This document shows, piece by piece, positions 52,262 to 62,162 of a stretch of DNA of 64,000 nucleotides; the stretch's first letter is position 1, and each line of letters starts with the position of its first letter. The translations under genes were made by a program, and so were the position numbers. The notes under the pieces are model-generated. The model had not been told where the DNA came from. It did not search any database and worked only from the letters and a program-made list of their open reading frames with translations. The DNA comes from Isochrysis galbana (taxonomy: Eukaryota; Haptophyta; Isochrysidales; Isochrysidaceae), in assembly GCA_018136815.1 (NCBI GenBank), contig CM030931.1, positions 5,823,515 through 5,887,514 of the forward strand. Direction: 5' to 3'.

Positions 52262-52844
52262 TTTTGCCGGTCACTCACGACTCACTAGGGGGGTGCGGAG
52301 GGTACCACAATCTCGCTAATGGGCAAACGAGAAACGAGAACCTAAGTTAGCTCCAAATATATCTGTTTGAGAGATCACAGCAAAAAATTCCGGGGTCCTC
52401 CGGCAAATTTTTGGAAAAATGTACTCAATTTCAGGCCTCCGACAATCCGACAATCGCAGGGAAATTATTTCGGGCCCCCTCCGATATAATTGTATCGCGA
52501 CGGCCTTCACGCGCGCCTCTCGCAGCGCATTACGCATTACGCACTACGAAGCCATTGTCCTCACCAGCAGCAAACACGGTTGATACAGCTTGGTTCTGTA
52601 CGCATTGCGCATTGCAATACAATACTTCTATGATTTCATGGGATTGAATGTGTATACATAATTAATTATCATTATCACAATAAACTATGAACTATAAAGA
52701 CGCTCAACGCTAAAATCGCCAAAGGCACAACTTCATTCCGTCATTCCGTCCCAGATTCGACGGATCGCGGATCGCGACCTTACACCTTACACCCGCGATG
52801 TAGTGTTGCCTTGTTGTAGATAATCGCTATGAGGGAAAAAAAAA
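52262..52844. other. AT-richer intergenic, nothing recognised
   Basis: No repeat or gene matched. An ATTACGCATTACGCACTACG short tandem occurs at about 52528-52548. Confidence 0.4.
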
Positions 52845-52930
52845 CTTCATAATATTCTTACCTCAAATGCGGCCATGGACCCACTATTTTCACGTAGCAT
52901 GTAGTAGTACTGCCAATCGTGCCCCACGAA
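52845..52930 (-). mobile_element. Retroposon 3' end
   Basis: On plus: AAAAAAAAACTTCATAATATTCTTACC, then CATGCGG-like and CCATGGACCCACTA. The same order occurs at 54340-54385 and, more loosely, 48331-48385. Read on minus it is a 3' terminus with oligo-T. Confidence 0.5.
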
Positions 52931-53064
52931 ATGGGAGGTAAGTCTGTGCCGAATCCGGAACCCACACATACTTCGTGAAGCACACTTCTATAAAGTACAA
53001 TACAATACCATTCCTTGCCCCTCCTCCGACGGCTAGTTTAACCCGATCGTCGCGCGTCGGCGAG

Positions 53065-53895
53065 ATGGTGCGCACCAACAGTGCTCCCTCCTTAGCCTCT
53101 CGGCGCGCTCTACTCGCCCTGGCGCCTGCGGCAATTTTCTGGCGGACCCAGCCAGCCTCACCTGCGACCAATCTCTATTACGAACTCCTCGCACGGCTCG
53201 ATGCGCCCCAGCTGGCGGAGCCGGCCGTGGCGCCGTCCGCCACCAAGCCGCCGCAGCTCCCTGGCTGGCTCGCGGGGAGCTGGCGGTGCCGCCAGACACT
53301 CCGTGCATTCGTGACACCCCAGGGTATCCAGTTTATCGGCGTCGCCGGTCGACCACTCTCTGAGGCCCAGGCCAGTGCTGCCGAGACCAGGAGCAAGATT
53401 GGCTCGCCAGTAGAGCTCGAGCTGCGCTACCTGCCCAGTGGTGACGCGGCTATCGAGGACCGGACGTTCAACACGCGCTCGCGGATCGAAGCTTTCGCTG
53501 GACGCAGCGTGGTGGCCACCAGCCGCCCTTGCGACGAGACCGGCCAGGCTATCGCCTGCGTCGCCGTCGAGTACAAAGGGCCTGCAAACCAACAAACCCT
53601 GGTCAATTCGGCGCGGCTCGGCTTGGGTGATGGCACGCTCAAACCCTTCGCCTTGTCGGAGTTCACACGTGTTGTTTTTTCACGCAGGCTCCAGCCCGGA
53701 GATACCCGTAATTTTCCGCCCATCATTACTGACCAAGAGACCCTGCTGCAGCTTACACCGTCCGCCGATGGAACCTTTGCGACAGGCCGGCTACGGCTCG
53801 TCTCGTACCTTCAGCCACTCAACGAACTTTATTTTGCTGCGGGGAGGCGCGCAGTTGCCATCTCAGACTACTCCTTAGAGCTGCAGAGACTATGA
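53065..53895 (+). CDS. Probable plastid (thylakoid lumen) protein, DUF6816-like
   Basis: 276 aa from ATG 53065, the first true ATG in frame. The start contains SLASRRALLALAPAAIFW, a twin-Arg followed by a hydrophobic stretch and then a small-residue site (PASPA), as in Tat-type lumen signals; any preceding transit peptide would be short. The mature part has LPGWLAGSWRCRQTLRAF, then QFIGVAGRPLSEAQ, IGSPVELELRYLP, VVEDR-like IEDRTFNTRSRIEAF, and a SEFTRVVFS strand, the order of a lipocalin-like family found in cyanobacteria and plastids (DUF6816 as I recall it). Function unknown; a role near photosystem or lipid handling is speculation. The upstream retroposon tail (52845-52930) lies in its promoter region. 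Confidence 0.65.
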   Translation: MVRTNSAPSLASRRALLALAPAAIFWRTQPASPATNLYYELLARLDAPQLAEPAVAPSATKPPQLPGWLAGSWRCRQTLRAFVTPQGIQFIGVAGRPLSEAQASAAETRSKIGSPVELELRYLPSGDAAIEDRTFNTRSRIEAFAGRSVVATSRPCDETGQAIACVAVEYKGPANQQTLVNSARLGLGDGTLKPFALSEFTRVVFSRRLQPGDTRNFPPIITDQETLLQLTPSADGTFATGRLRLVSYLQPLNELYFAAGRRAVAISDYSLELQRL

Positions 53896-54294
53896 GAATT
53901 GGATTGCACCTCAGTCGGGGAAAGGTGCAAGGGGCTAAAACGATCCCTTTTCTTGCTCGGACTTTTCATCATCGATCATCAATCATTCAACAATTCACCA
54001 TGCGTCGTCAATTGTTAATATATTTGTATTTTTAACGCCATCTTAAGTATGGCCGCGGTGACTGCTCACTTTACATCCATGAAAAATTCTTGAAGATTCG
54101 GAGCTACACAGCTATAGCTATATCAATCTAGGTACTACTACTACCACCCCCTGACTCGTCGCCCTTGCCCAGCCTCAAGCCTTTAAGAATCCCCTTGCGC
54201 TCCCTTTTCTATTTTCTACCGCTACCGCCTCCCCCCTTCTCATTCTCATAGTATTAGCTGACTGCGCCTCTATCCATGTTTGCTCTCCGTCAGA
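53896..54294. other. Intergenic, nothing recognised
   Basis: 3' flank of the plastid-protein gene; AT-rich at 54000-54150. No repeats identified. Confidence 0.4.
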
Positions 54295-54811
54295 TATTAT
54301 AAACTTTATAATATTCTTACGACAACATAAACTTTATGTAATATTCTTACCGCACATGCGGCCGTGGACCCACTACTTACACATAGCACGTAGCATACAT
54401 ACGCTTTCTTTCTACACTGCCAATCCCCCGGCCCTCCCCCCCCCCCCCCCCGCCACGAGGCGGCTCCCCCCGTGCACTACTAGGGAGATTGCGGTGAAGG
54501 GCTTAGATATGGTCCGGTGACCTGCGCCCCCCCCTGGTGATCCGTTCCCCCCTTTCTCCTATGCCTACCGGGCTGCCGGCTGGCGGCTGGCGGCGGCCTC
54601 GGTGGCGGGCGCGATTGGTGTTGCTGTAAGGGCGGCATGCCACGATATGGTGCATGTTGCGGCGTCCACTTGGTGAGCGGGTACCAGAATGGCCTCGTGG
54701 CGCCGCCGGTCGCGAGTCGAAGTTGGGATCTCTATCCTTTGGCGAAGGAGAGGAGAGGCTCAGAGGCTCACTGGCGCGCTCCATCGCGTCTAACTAACTA
54801 TAAAGTTAGTT
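54295..54811 (-). mobile_element. Short retroposon copy: hairpin, MERA-type ORF, 3' end
   Basis: Minus-oriented. Starts with AACTAACT-TTAT-AGTTAGTT (54792-54811), then GACGCGATGGAGCGCGCC with ATG at 54784. A 93-aa ORF (54784-54503, starting MERASEPLSLSSPSPKDRDP) follows, and the copy ends at the duplicated AATATTCTTAC.(G)CA terminus (54295-54385 on plus). A C-run lies at about 54439-54452. The centre is deleted relative to 61044-63827. Confidence 0.6.
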
Positions 54812-55250
54812 GGATCTGTTGTTGTGTGAGGTTTGTGCCCATAAGGGCCACCCGGTCTCGGGCCGCGCCGCCGGGGCGGCGCTACCGTCACCAGGGTGAG
54901 TGAGGCCTCTGCCATGAGGCATGCCTTGTGGGTTGGTGCTTGCTTGCCAGGTCTGGTGTCTGGTGTGAGTCTGGTGTGGTCTGCAGCCTGCTGCCCTCCA
55001 TGGGAGGGGGCAGCATGGCTGCTGAGGGTGGTGTGGCCGGGGCCACAGGCCGTGAGGCGCGACGGGGGTCGCGCACACCTGCTCGGCCTCCGCTGTGGGA
55101 CGCGGCCGCTTCGCCCGCGACTGCTCCAGCTGGGCACTGGTTGGGCGCGGCGCGGCGGGGGGCGCGAAGGCCGAAGGAGAGAAGGAGAGGAGGGGAGCGC
55201 CGGCGCGCTGCGCGCTCCATGGCATTTGACAACTGACTATAAAGTTAGTT
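54812..55250 (-). mobile_element. Retroposon 5' part (hairpin and ORF start)
   Basis: Minus-oriented. The hairpin AACTAACT/AGTCAGTT (55231-55250) is followed by ATGGAGCGCGCAGCGCGCCG (ATG at 55219 or just upstream in the frame read as MERAARRRSPPLLLSFGLRA). The frame stays open to 54888. It ends where the next hairpin begins at 54811, giving stacked 5' ends. Confidence 0.6.
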
Positions 55251-55350
55251 GGGGGGGCTGGGGTTGATTGTACGGGCCCACCCCGGGGGTCGTCCGCGCT
55301 GGAGTGAGGGGGGCGCGAGGCCCCCATTGACCCCCACTTATAAAAGTAGG
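55251..55350 (-). mobile_element. Hairpin-headed GC-rich repeat, head only
   Basis: Starts at CCTACTT-TTAT-AAGTGGG (complement of 55333-55350), then GGTCAATGGGGGCCTCGCGC and GGTGGGCCCGTACAATCAAC. It stops exactly at the next hairpin (55250). Confidence 0.65.
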
Positions 55351-55359
55351 CTGATCCTG

Positions 55360-55465
55360 GTAAAGAGTAAAGAGGCGGAGAGTAGGGTAGTGAGGGCGGT
55401 GTCGGTAGGAAGGTACTAGATGCTGGTCCCTAGTAGCGTGTATAGCCCTGAATCTTTCGATGTTC
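55360..55465 (+). mobile_element. Retroposon 3' end
   Basis: GGGCGGTGTCGGTAGGAAGG, then CTAGTAGCGTGTATAGCCCTG and GAATCTTTCGATGTTCTTAA match 9640-9712 and 63740-63820 in order. No ORF attached. Confidence 0.5.
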
Positions 55466-56000
55466 TTAAGTGTACAGTGATATGCGTGCTCATACGCTTA
55501 TTTTCCCAAATCTTGTCTTCAATGCTTCTAATTCTAATTCTACCGCCGGCTAGTTTAAACTAGTTCGTCGTAGTGGCTGTTAAGAGGCCAGAGTATGACA
55601 AGCGAGAGGTGAAACTGAAGTCGAGGACAACAACATACATAGAATCGCGCTAGCCAACAATGGCCTGCAACGCGCCCGCGAACGGGAAAAGGGTTTGCAC
55701 AAACAAGTGGGCAACGCGGATATCTCCATTGTGGCCGAGGTGCTTTTCTGGTCAAAAGTCAAAAGTCGAGTCAAGAACGAGGGATACTACGCAAGAGGCC
55801 GATCCGCGATCAACAAAGGCGAAAAAAATGGGACAAGTCATCGGCGCGCTCGCGCCCCACTGCAACGGCATATCTTCCGAAAGACGAGATTGAAGGCCAC
55901 GGATGCATTTGGTTCACCTTCCTCAGCACACGCTACAACGTCATAGGGGCGCGGCCAAAACATGGGACAGCCGTGGCGCACTGGCAATATCGTGTTCGCA
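55466..56000. other. Intergenic, 3' flank of the DUF726 gene
   Basis: Low-information frames only; an inverted TAGTTTAAACTA occurs at 55550-55561. No gene seen. Confidence 0.4.
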
Positions 56001-59000
56001 TCAATCGCATGGCAGCAGTGCCACCTCCTCGATCACAGCAGGGATCGCAAAGTGGTAAGCATTGGCGCCTTGAGGTACATGTGTTGATGCATCAAAGTTC
56101 TCGACGTCGTGTGAATGCACGGCACCCAAACCGGAACATTTTTTGGAGAGTGGATGGTCGGTGCGGTATAGGAAGGCGAGAGCCGGATTGTCGGGAGCAT
56201 ACACATTGAGGATTCGCCCGCCAACAACGTAGCGAACCTGTGGAAGGCAACGTAGTGGCAGACAGGCTGTAGATGAGTCGGGAGTTGCACTGCAGTGAGC
56301 TGAGGCAGGAGGAAAGTACGTGATGCCACCTCATAGAGGATGGTTCCGTAATGGAACTAGGCATGCCAACCTGGCGCGTCACCTGAGTCCATCTTGCAGG
56401 ATTCGAAGTGATAGGTGCCGCAATGAAGAGCACATCTTGAACAATGCCTGAGGCTTCTGATTGAGGGAGCGTGGCCAAAATCTCAAGAGCATGCCTGCAC
56501 AAGGGTTGGGGAGGACGGTGAATCCAAGCCGTTCGGCTCAGACGCGAACATGTGGATATTCAAGCGAAGCGGTGCTCGCAGCCACATTGCGGCATTCCAG
56601 CAGACCGATCAGTCGTAAGAGAGCCGGCGAGGCTCTAGCACGGCGGGAGGTGAGGGGGGGGGGGGTCCATGCGAACAGCAAGCACTCACCAAACCACTCG
56701 GGCTCCGAGTCCCACTGCCATCAAGCTGACGGGGCGCGCGCCTCCGCGCCGCGTGCGTAAAAAGGCGGCGAGTTTGCTTCCGGCAGCCCGCGCGGCGTCC
56801 ATGCACGGCAGCCAAGCAGCCCTCAGCGCCAGCGCTCCGCCTACACCCGGTCGCCAACCCGTCCGCACTCCGCTGCCGAGGCTGCCAGCGGTCAAACTCT
56901 CCTTGTCCCTTACTCCTAGGGACTGCTGATGAGCCGTGAGAGCTGTGGCGAGGTTCCGAAGTTGTGGACCTCCCCACGCTAGCGACCACCACTCGCACAC
57001 TTGGAAGTAGGCGGCGGCAGCCTCCCAGCAACCGCCCATGAGCGAGGCGAGCGATGCATCATCCGTTGTTGCGGCGACATCTCCCTCCATTGGAGCGAGG
57101 AGGCCGGACACGCCGATCACCAATGATGCGCCTGACCTTGGAGCTGCTCGTCGCAGGACCAATGCGCTCTCTGATGACTTGGCAGAATTCCCGTCGGCAA
57201 ATCCTAGCGGAAGAATATCAGTGGCCACAAGTTCGCAAAGCAGGCGGTAGCGGAGGATGACAAAGCCACGATCTGTCCGACCGCCCCCACCGAGCGACTC
57301 TCCCATTGCTGCACTGTACGCCCTGATCGCACCGGTCACACCGGCGCCCTCAGCATCGCCGCCGCTACAGTCGAAAGACTGCACCAGCTCGTCCGCTGCA
57401 GCACACACCCGGCGCCAGCTGACGCCCAGCATCCCCGAGGCTGTGCGCAGTGCCACCGCTGAATATGCATCGAAACTCCCTTGAAGTATCATTGCGCGTG
57501 TAGGAAGCCAAGCCGCCGCCCAGCGAACGTCGGGAGTGGGGAGCTGCGAAAGCGACGCGAGGCGCAACCGCTCAGGCGCGCTTCCACCGCCATCATATAT
57601 TTCGGTATCATTGTATCCAGAGGCGCCCCCGGCTGAGAAGAGCTGCTCCAGCGCCTCGGCAGCCGCATCGCGACGCAACCGTAGTGCGCGACACGCGGTG
57701 GAGAGGAATGCGCACTCCCAGTTGGCTGCCGCTGAATTCCCATCGCGCAATGCAGCGGTGGGATAGGAGTTGCTACCCTGCGTAGTGCTGCCTTGTACTT
57801 GGGGACGTAAGGAGCGCGTCGTGCGCAGGGCACTGATGTAGACGGTGGCGGCAGCACGAGCCTGGGAATCGCTTAAACGTGCCGATTCCCACGAGGAGGG
57901 CGCCTTGGAGGTTGCCTCGTGCGATCCATCGGCTGCGCCGGACGCGAACAATGAAGCGGCTCGCCCACCCTGCGCCGGCTTCACACGTCCATCTTGACCA
58001 CGCACCGAAAGCGCTCGGAGCGAGGATTGTGACGATGCCAGCATAGCAGTAGAGCAGTTATCTGGTGCTTTCATGGCCTTGGTGGTGCTCGAAATTGGGG
58101 CGCCGCCTCGATCAAAATTTTCCTGAGGACGAATGACCCGACACCGAGGGACATCGAGGTCGGGTGCCGTGAGCACTCCATGAGTGCATGTCGACGGACG
58201 AGCACAAACCGACGTCGACACAGGAGTCCGCTGGTGCTCGCGCCCGTCGCGTTGGCAAGCGCTGGCTGCTTGGCGGTCCTCAGTATCTGCAGGGATGGCG
58301 GGTGAGCTTGACGTGCTCCGCTCCGACAACGATGCCTGGTCCACTAAAGGCGCATCTCGCTCCGAGCTCCGCTGGGACGTCCCATCCGGCTCGGGCTGTT
58401 GGTTGTCGGCGTCAATGCCTCGGACCATCTTGCCACCAGCGGCATCGGCCTGGCCGCTTGCATCGCAAAAGCCTCCGGCTCCGCGAGCGACCACATCGCT
58501 CCGGCTGCTTTGTAAGCGCCCCGCGGCGCCCGACTTGGGCCGCGTCAGCGCTTCCAACCATCCCGCAAGCTCGGAGGCCTTGTTGCGGTCGGCTTGCCCA
58601 TTCAAAGGTGCAGCGCTAATAGTAGGCCACAAGTCTGCGGACTGTGAGAAGTCCTGCGACCCACGAGCAGCAGCACTTGCCTCAGAATGCCCACCGAATG
58701 GCGGCATCTCAGCTGTGCAAGTGCACGTTGGTGCGCTCGCATTGCCGACCCCAGCTTTGGAGGGGTCTAAGTCGGCACCCGAGGTGGTGCCGGATTGCGC
58801 TGGGTGCGCTATACCGGCGGCAATGGTCGTAAGCGGAATAGGAAGCGGTGCGGGAGGGACGAGGGGCGATTCGATAATGGCTTGAGTAGGGGGTCGCCGC
58901 CTGCTGGTTAGCCGGCCATGATGGCGGGGCGTATGGCTGATCGGTGTGACGGCTGCATGCCGGGATGTAGGAGGAGCGAACGTTGCCGCCACTGTGGCGG

Positions 59001-60696
59001 CTCCGGGTAAGCGAGGTGGCGCTAGAGACGCTGCTCCTGCCGGGTGCGCATGGGTCGCCTTAGCTGCAGCAAATTCCACCGCCCGGTGCACTGCGGAAGC
59101 AATTATGCCAGGAATCCCCTCATCTCGGCCATCGAGCAATGCGGTGGCGCTATCTAGTACCCAAGCGCCATGCCCCGTCTCCGTGCCCACGAGCGAGGGG
59201 TTCGCTCCAGCATCTCGTGTCGGCGCGCCGTCAAGCCGTAGGTTTCCTGCCGTAGGCGCGTATCCACTCGCGGTATTGTCGCAGCCGCAGTCGTCGCGAG
59301 CGCTGCTCCTCTCTTCCGTACACAGACCGGCCGCTCCAGTCGCATTCATCTCGATCACTGCACCATCTTCAAGAGCCCCTCGAACTCTGAGTGTCGTCAT
59401 TGACGCGGGGTCAAACGGGACATATGCGGGCTCCTCCTCATCTCCGCCGCTAGCAAAAGGCCCGGCGCCAAAGTGAGCTTCCATCGCGTCCTGCATTTCA
59501 GAACCCCCCGGACCTCTTGACCTGCCATCCGCACTCCCAAGCATGCCGGCTCCGCAAGACGCAACAATGCTCTCACCATCCTCTCGCACAGGACCGCGTC
59601 CGACAGCTCGCTTCTCGCGACCGCGGCCAGCTGCCAACTGAAACGGCGAGCGAGCGACGAGTTGCAAGAAATGTGCAAAGAGATCGGGCTCCCCCTTAAC
59701 CCCTATGCCAGGCGGCGAGTGGTCGCCCACCTGCCACGCCACCGTAGCCTCGGCAGGTGTACCTGATGGAAGTGGGGTGGCTGGCTGACGCAGCACGGTG
59801 TGCGACAGAGCGTTCGAGGAGCAAGTCGTTGGCGGCGGCATGCCTACGTGAAGGGCTGTCGCGAGGGAGTGTCTGGCGGCACTAGGCGCCCGTGCACAGG
59901 GGGTGTCGCCCTCCGCATCGGCGCCGCCCTCCACAGGTGGCCCATCTGTTGTAGCAGAGCTATCGTCGCGCGTTGCCTCCATAGCGTCCGCTCGCTCGCT
60001 GACCGACGGCAACGGCGCCGCGGCGTCTCCTTCCTTCAGATCCATTTCGCCCCTCGCCGCTGCCGCCGATTCCGGAAGCGTGAAAGCGACATGCTGCAGC
60101 GGCTCAAGCAGTGCAAGCAGCAGCTCGCGCTCGTCCGCAATTGCCAACAAGGCGTGCTCCGAAAACGCGCCTGGAAGTGCCTCGGCGAGTGCGGCGAGCC
60201 ACGCGCCGGCCGATCTACGCGCGAGTGCAAGGCAGAGCCACAGCCTTGCCGCGTAGAGCTCTGCTACCTCGCCGCTCACGCGCGCCGGTGGCGGTGCGCC
60301 ATCAGTGCCGTTGTGCTCTGTCGCCAGGTGCTTCTCAACGAGAATTTTTGCGAGGTTGAATGCCTCGACAGCAGCTCTCGCCGCGGGCGCGTGCTTTCGC
60401 GCGAGTAGCACGAGTGCATTGTAGAGCAGGCATGGCCGGCGCAGAGCCACCAGCGGAGGCGCCATTCCGTGCTCAGCAGCCGCCTGCAGAGAGAGAACGA
60501 GACGGCGGCCGAGAGTGCCTTCGCAGCGCACTGCAGGCTGTGCGCCCAGCCCGGCCTCGAGGACGGGTCGGAGCGCGAGGCGCACACCATCGAGCAGTGC
60601 CGCTCGCTCCGCTGCGAGCGCTCCTGCGCTTGCGTACACCGAGAAGGTCCCTTCGCCCTCGAGAGAGACGCTCGACAGCAGCGCCGACGCCCACAT
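56001..60696 (-). CDS. DUF726 (TMCO4-like) alpha/beta-hydrolase-fold protein, 1451 aa, with altered nucleophile elbow
   Basis: Three exons (minus): 60696-56690, 56494-56383 and 56237-56001, GT-AG, in frame. The N-terminal about 330 residues are helical with Ala/Leu-rich segments. A very long Ser/Ala/Gly-rich disordered insert (about 330-1080) follows. The conserved C-terminal hydrolase part runs through WSLAWGGPQLRNLATAL, LALRAAWLPCMDAARAAGSK, then VSLMAVGLGARVVW (about 1325-1336), GIVQDVLFIAAPITSNPARW, VRYVVGGRILNVYAPDNPAL and HVPQGANAYHF. TMCO4 and fungal homologues usually have G-x-S-L-G-A-R at the elbow. Here the Ser position is Gly (AVGLGAR), so classical Ser-hydrolase activity is unlikely. 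Yeast and plant members are tied to Golgi or vacuolar membranes; location here is inferred. Confidence 0.85.
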
Positions 60697-60954
60697 CGCG
60701 CCGCACCTTCCTCTCCTTTCCTCTCCCTAGATTTCGATACCCTCTACTCTTTCTACTTTAGAGTGGACCTCTCTCTATGGAGTACATACTCGAGAGGCTG
60801 CCGCTGCATGGATAAGCCCTATTTCTATGGGGTGAAATAAATGTTGACCCTTAGACATTTAGAGGTCCCTCCAATAGGGGGGAAAGTTGCCCCCTGTGAT
60901 GTCTTGCGCCGACATGCAGCTTTTTTTGAAAATGTTTGAGGTGGTGACTCACAA

Positions 60955-61043
60955 CCTACTTTTTAGATTTTTAGAAGTAGGGGTCAATGGGGGCCTCGCG
61001 CCCCCCTCCCCCTCCCTCCATCCTCCATCCTCCATCGCAGACA
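60955..61043 (+). mobile_element. Hairpin-headed GC-rich repeat, 5' part interrupted by a retroposon
   Basis: CCTACTTTTTAGATTTTTAGAAGTAGG (60955-60981, 7-bp stem) then GGTCAATGGGGGCCTCGCGC and CCATCGCAGACA. The unit resumes at 63844 after the insert. A 16-bp TCCTCCATCGCAGACA occurs at both junctions. Confidence 0.75.
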
Positions 61044-61055
61044 AACGATAGGGTC

Positions 61056-61217
61056 ATGGAGCGCGCGCCGCCGCCCGCTCTCGCTGCCGCTGCCCTCGCC
61101 ATGATGGACGAAGAGCTCACGGACACGCCGCTGTCGCCGAAGCGACCGCGCCACAGGACGACCCCCCCAGTCAGGTGGGCACAGGAGCCGGCGGGCCGCG
61201 CCCGCGTAGCACCATGA
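61056..61217 (+). CDS. Retroposon leader ORF (53 aa), stop overlaps next start
   Basis: Begins at ATGGAGCGCGCG like the other copies (MERAPPPALAAAALAMMDEE). A basic PKRPRHR stretch is near residue 28. Its TGA (61215-61217) overlaps the ATG of the next ORF (61214-61216) as ATGA, a layout that allows termination-reinitiation. Confidence 0.55.
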   Translation: MERAPPPALAAAALAMMDEELTDTPLSPKRPRHRTTPPVRWAQEPAGRARVAP

Positions 61218-62110
61218 ACGACGCGTGCAAAGCCGACATGCTGGCACCAGCCAGCAGCCAACACACACCCAGCACAATCCACAGCCACACCAGCCACAGA
61301 ACACCAGAGGGACGAACCCACAGGGAAGGCCCCCGGGCCGGGACCCTACACAGCCGCGTTACCGCCCTCGTGCTCCGGCGCGAGGGGCCGGCCCGGCGCC
61401 ATACAAGACAGGACCCCATTGGGGAAATGTCGCATCAAAGCAGACATTGGGACATGGAACAGTTTTGGACCCACACCTGGGGAGACAGCGGCAACAGGGA
61501 GGACGACACCGGGGAGATACCCCCCAGTGACGCCGAGAGACAGGCGGACGACCGCGCCCCGGGCGCTGGAAAGACTAGCAAGACACCGGGCCCAGTGGCC
61601 CAACACAACCAGCACAAACACGACTTTGGGCCAACACAACAGGCACCTCGCACAAAACTCGCGAGAGGGATTGACAGCGAGATGGACGCACTGAGTCAAT
61701 TGGACCCTAGAGAAGCAAAACTGGGCAGAGGACTGACTTTGCCTCCCCCCACGGCCACACAGGTGGCCCTCCTCGACGAAGACCTCGAGCCCGAGCTCCA
61801 GGAAGAGGCTGAGTTTCCAGATTCCCACAAAATTGTCATCAACTTCACGGCGTACGAGAAGGGACAAAAGGCTAAAGACGAAGAGATTCTAGGCGCCATT
61901 GTTGCGCATCTCAACAAACTGGAAGGCGTCGATCTGGAACCTGACTTTCTTTCCAAAAGCGCCTCCGGCCCATGGGAGATAATGGTTACGGCGGATTGCG
62001 CGAATCAATTTCGCGAGATGTTCAAAGACGTAGCTGACTTTCGCAAGGCGGGCATCTTGTGCCCAATAGCGGTCAAGTACCAAACTCTCGGCGCTAAACA
62101 ACATCCGTGA
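61214..62110 (+). CDS. Retroposon ORF1, 298 aa, possible RNA-binding C-terminal domain
   Basis: ATG 61214 (MNDACKADMLAPASSQ). The N-terminal half is Pro/His/Thr-rich and disordered. The C-terminal about 95 residues have alternating strands and helices: KIVINFTAYEKGQK, EEILGAIVAHLNKLEGV, WEIMVTADCANQFREMF and AVKYQTLG, a beta-alpha-beta pattern like an RRM or the C-terminal domain of L1 ORF1. No zinc knuckle here. Likely a nucleic-acid-binding chaperone, by position and fold pattern. A frame extends upstream to 61175 without ATG. Confidence 0.65.
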   Translation: MNDACKADMLAPASSQHTPSTIHSHTSHRTPEGRTHREGPRAGTLHSRVTALVLRREGPARRHTRQDPIGEMSHQSRHWDMEQFWTHTWGDSGNREDDTGEIPPSDAERQADDRAPGAGKTSKTPGPVAQHNQHKHDFGPTQQAPRTKLARGIDSEMDALSQLDPREAKLGRGLTLPPPTATQVALLDEDLEPELQEEAEFPDSHKIVINFTAYEKGQKAKDEEILGAIVAHLNKLEGVDLEPDFLSKSASGPWEIMVTADCANQFREMFKDVADFRKAGILCPIAVKYQTLGAKQHP

Positions 62111-62162
62111 ACTAAAACTCACATCATTAAAAGTAAGTAGAGAAGGAGCACTCTCACAACCC

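Noticed and set aside
58184..60840. Plus-strand frames of 170-230 codons
   Set aside because: Antisense shadows of the DUF726 gene.
60955..61020. HDV-like self-cleaving ribozyme in the GC-rich heads
   Set aside because: There is a strong GGGGGCC-CGCGCCCCC hairpin, but the nested double-pseudoknot pairing could not be built.
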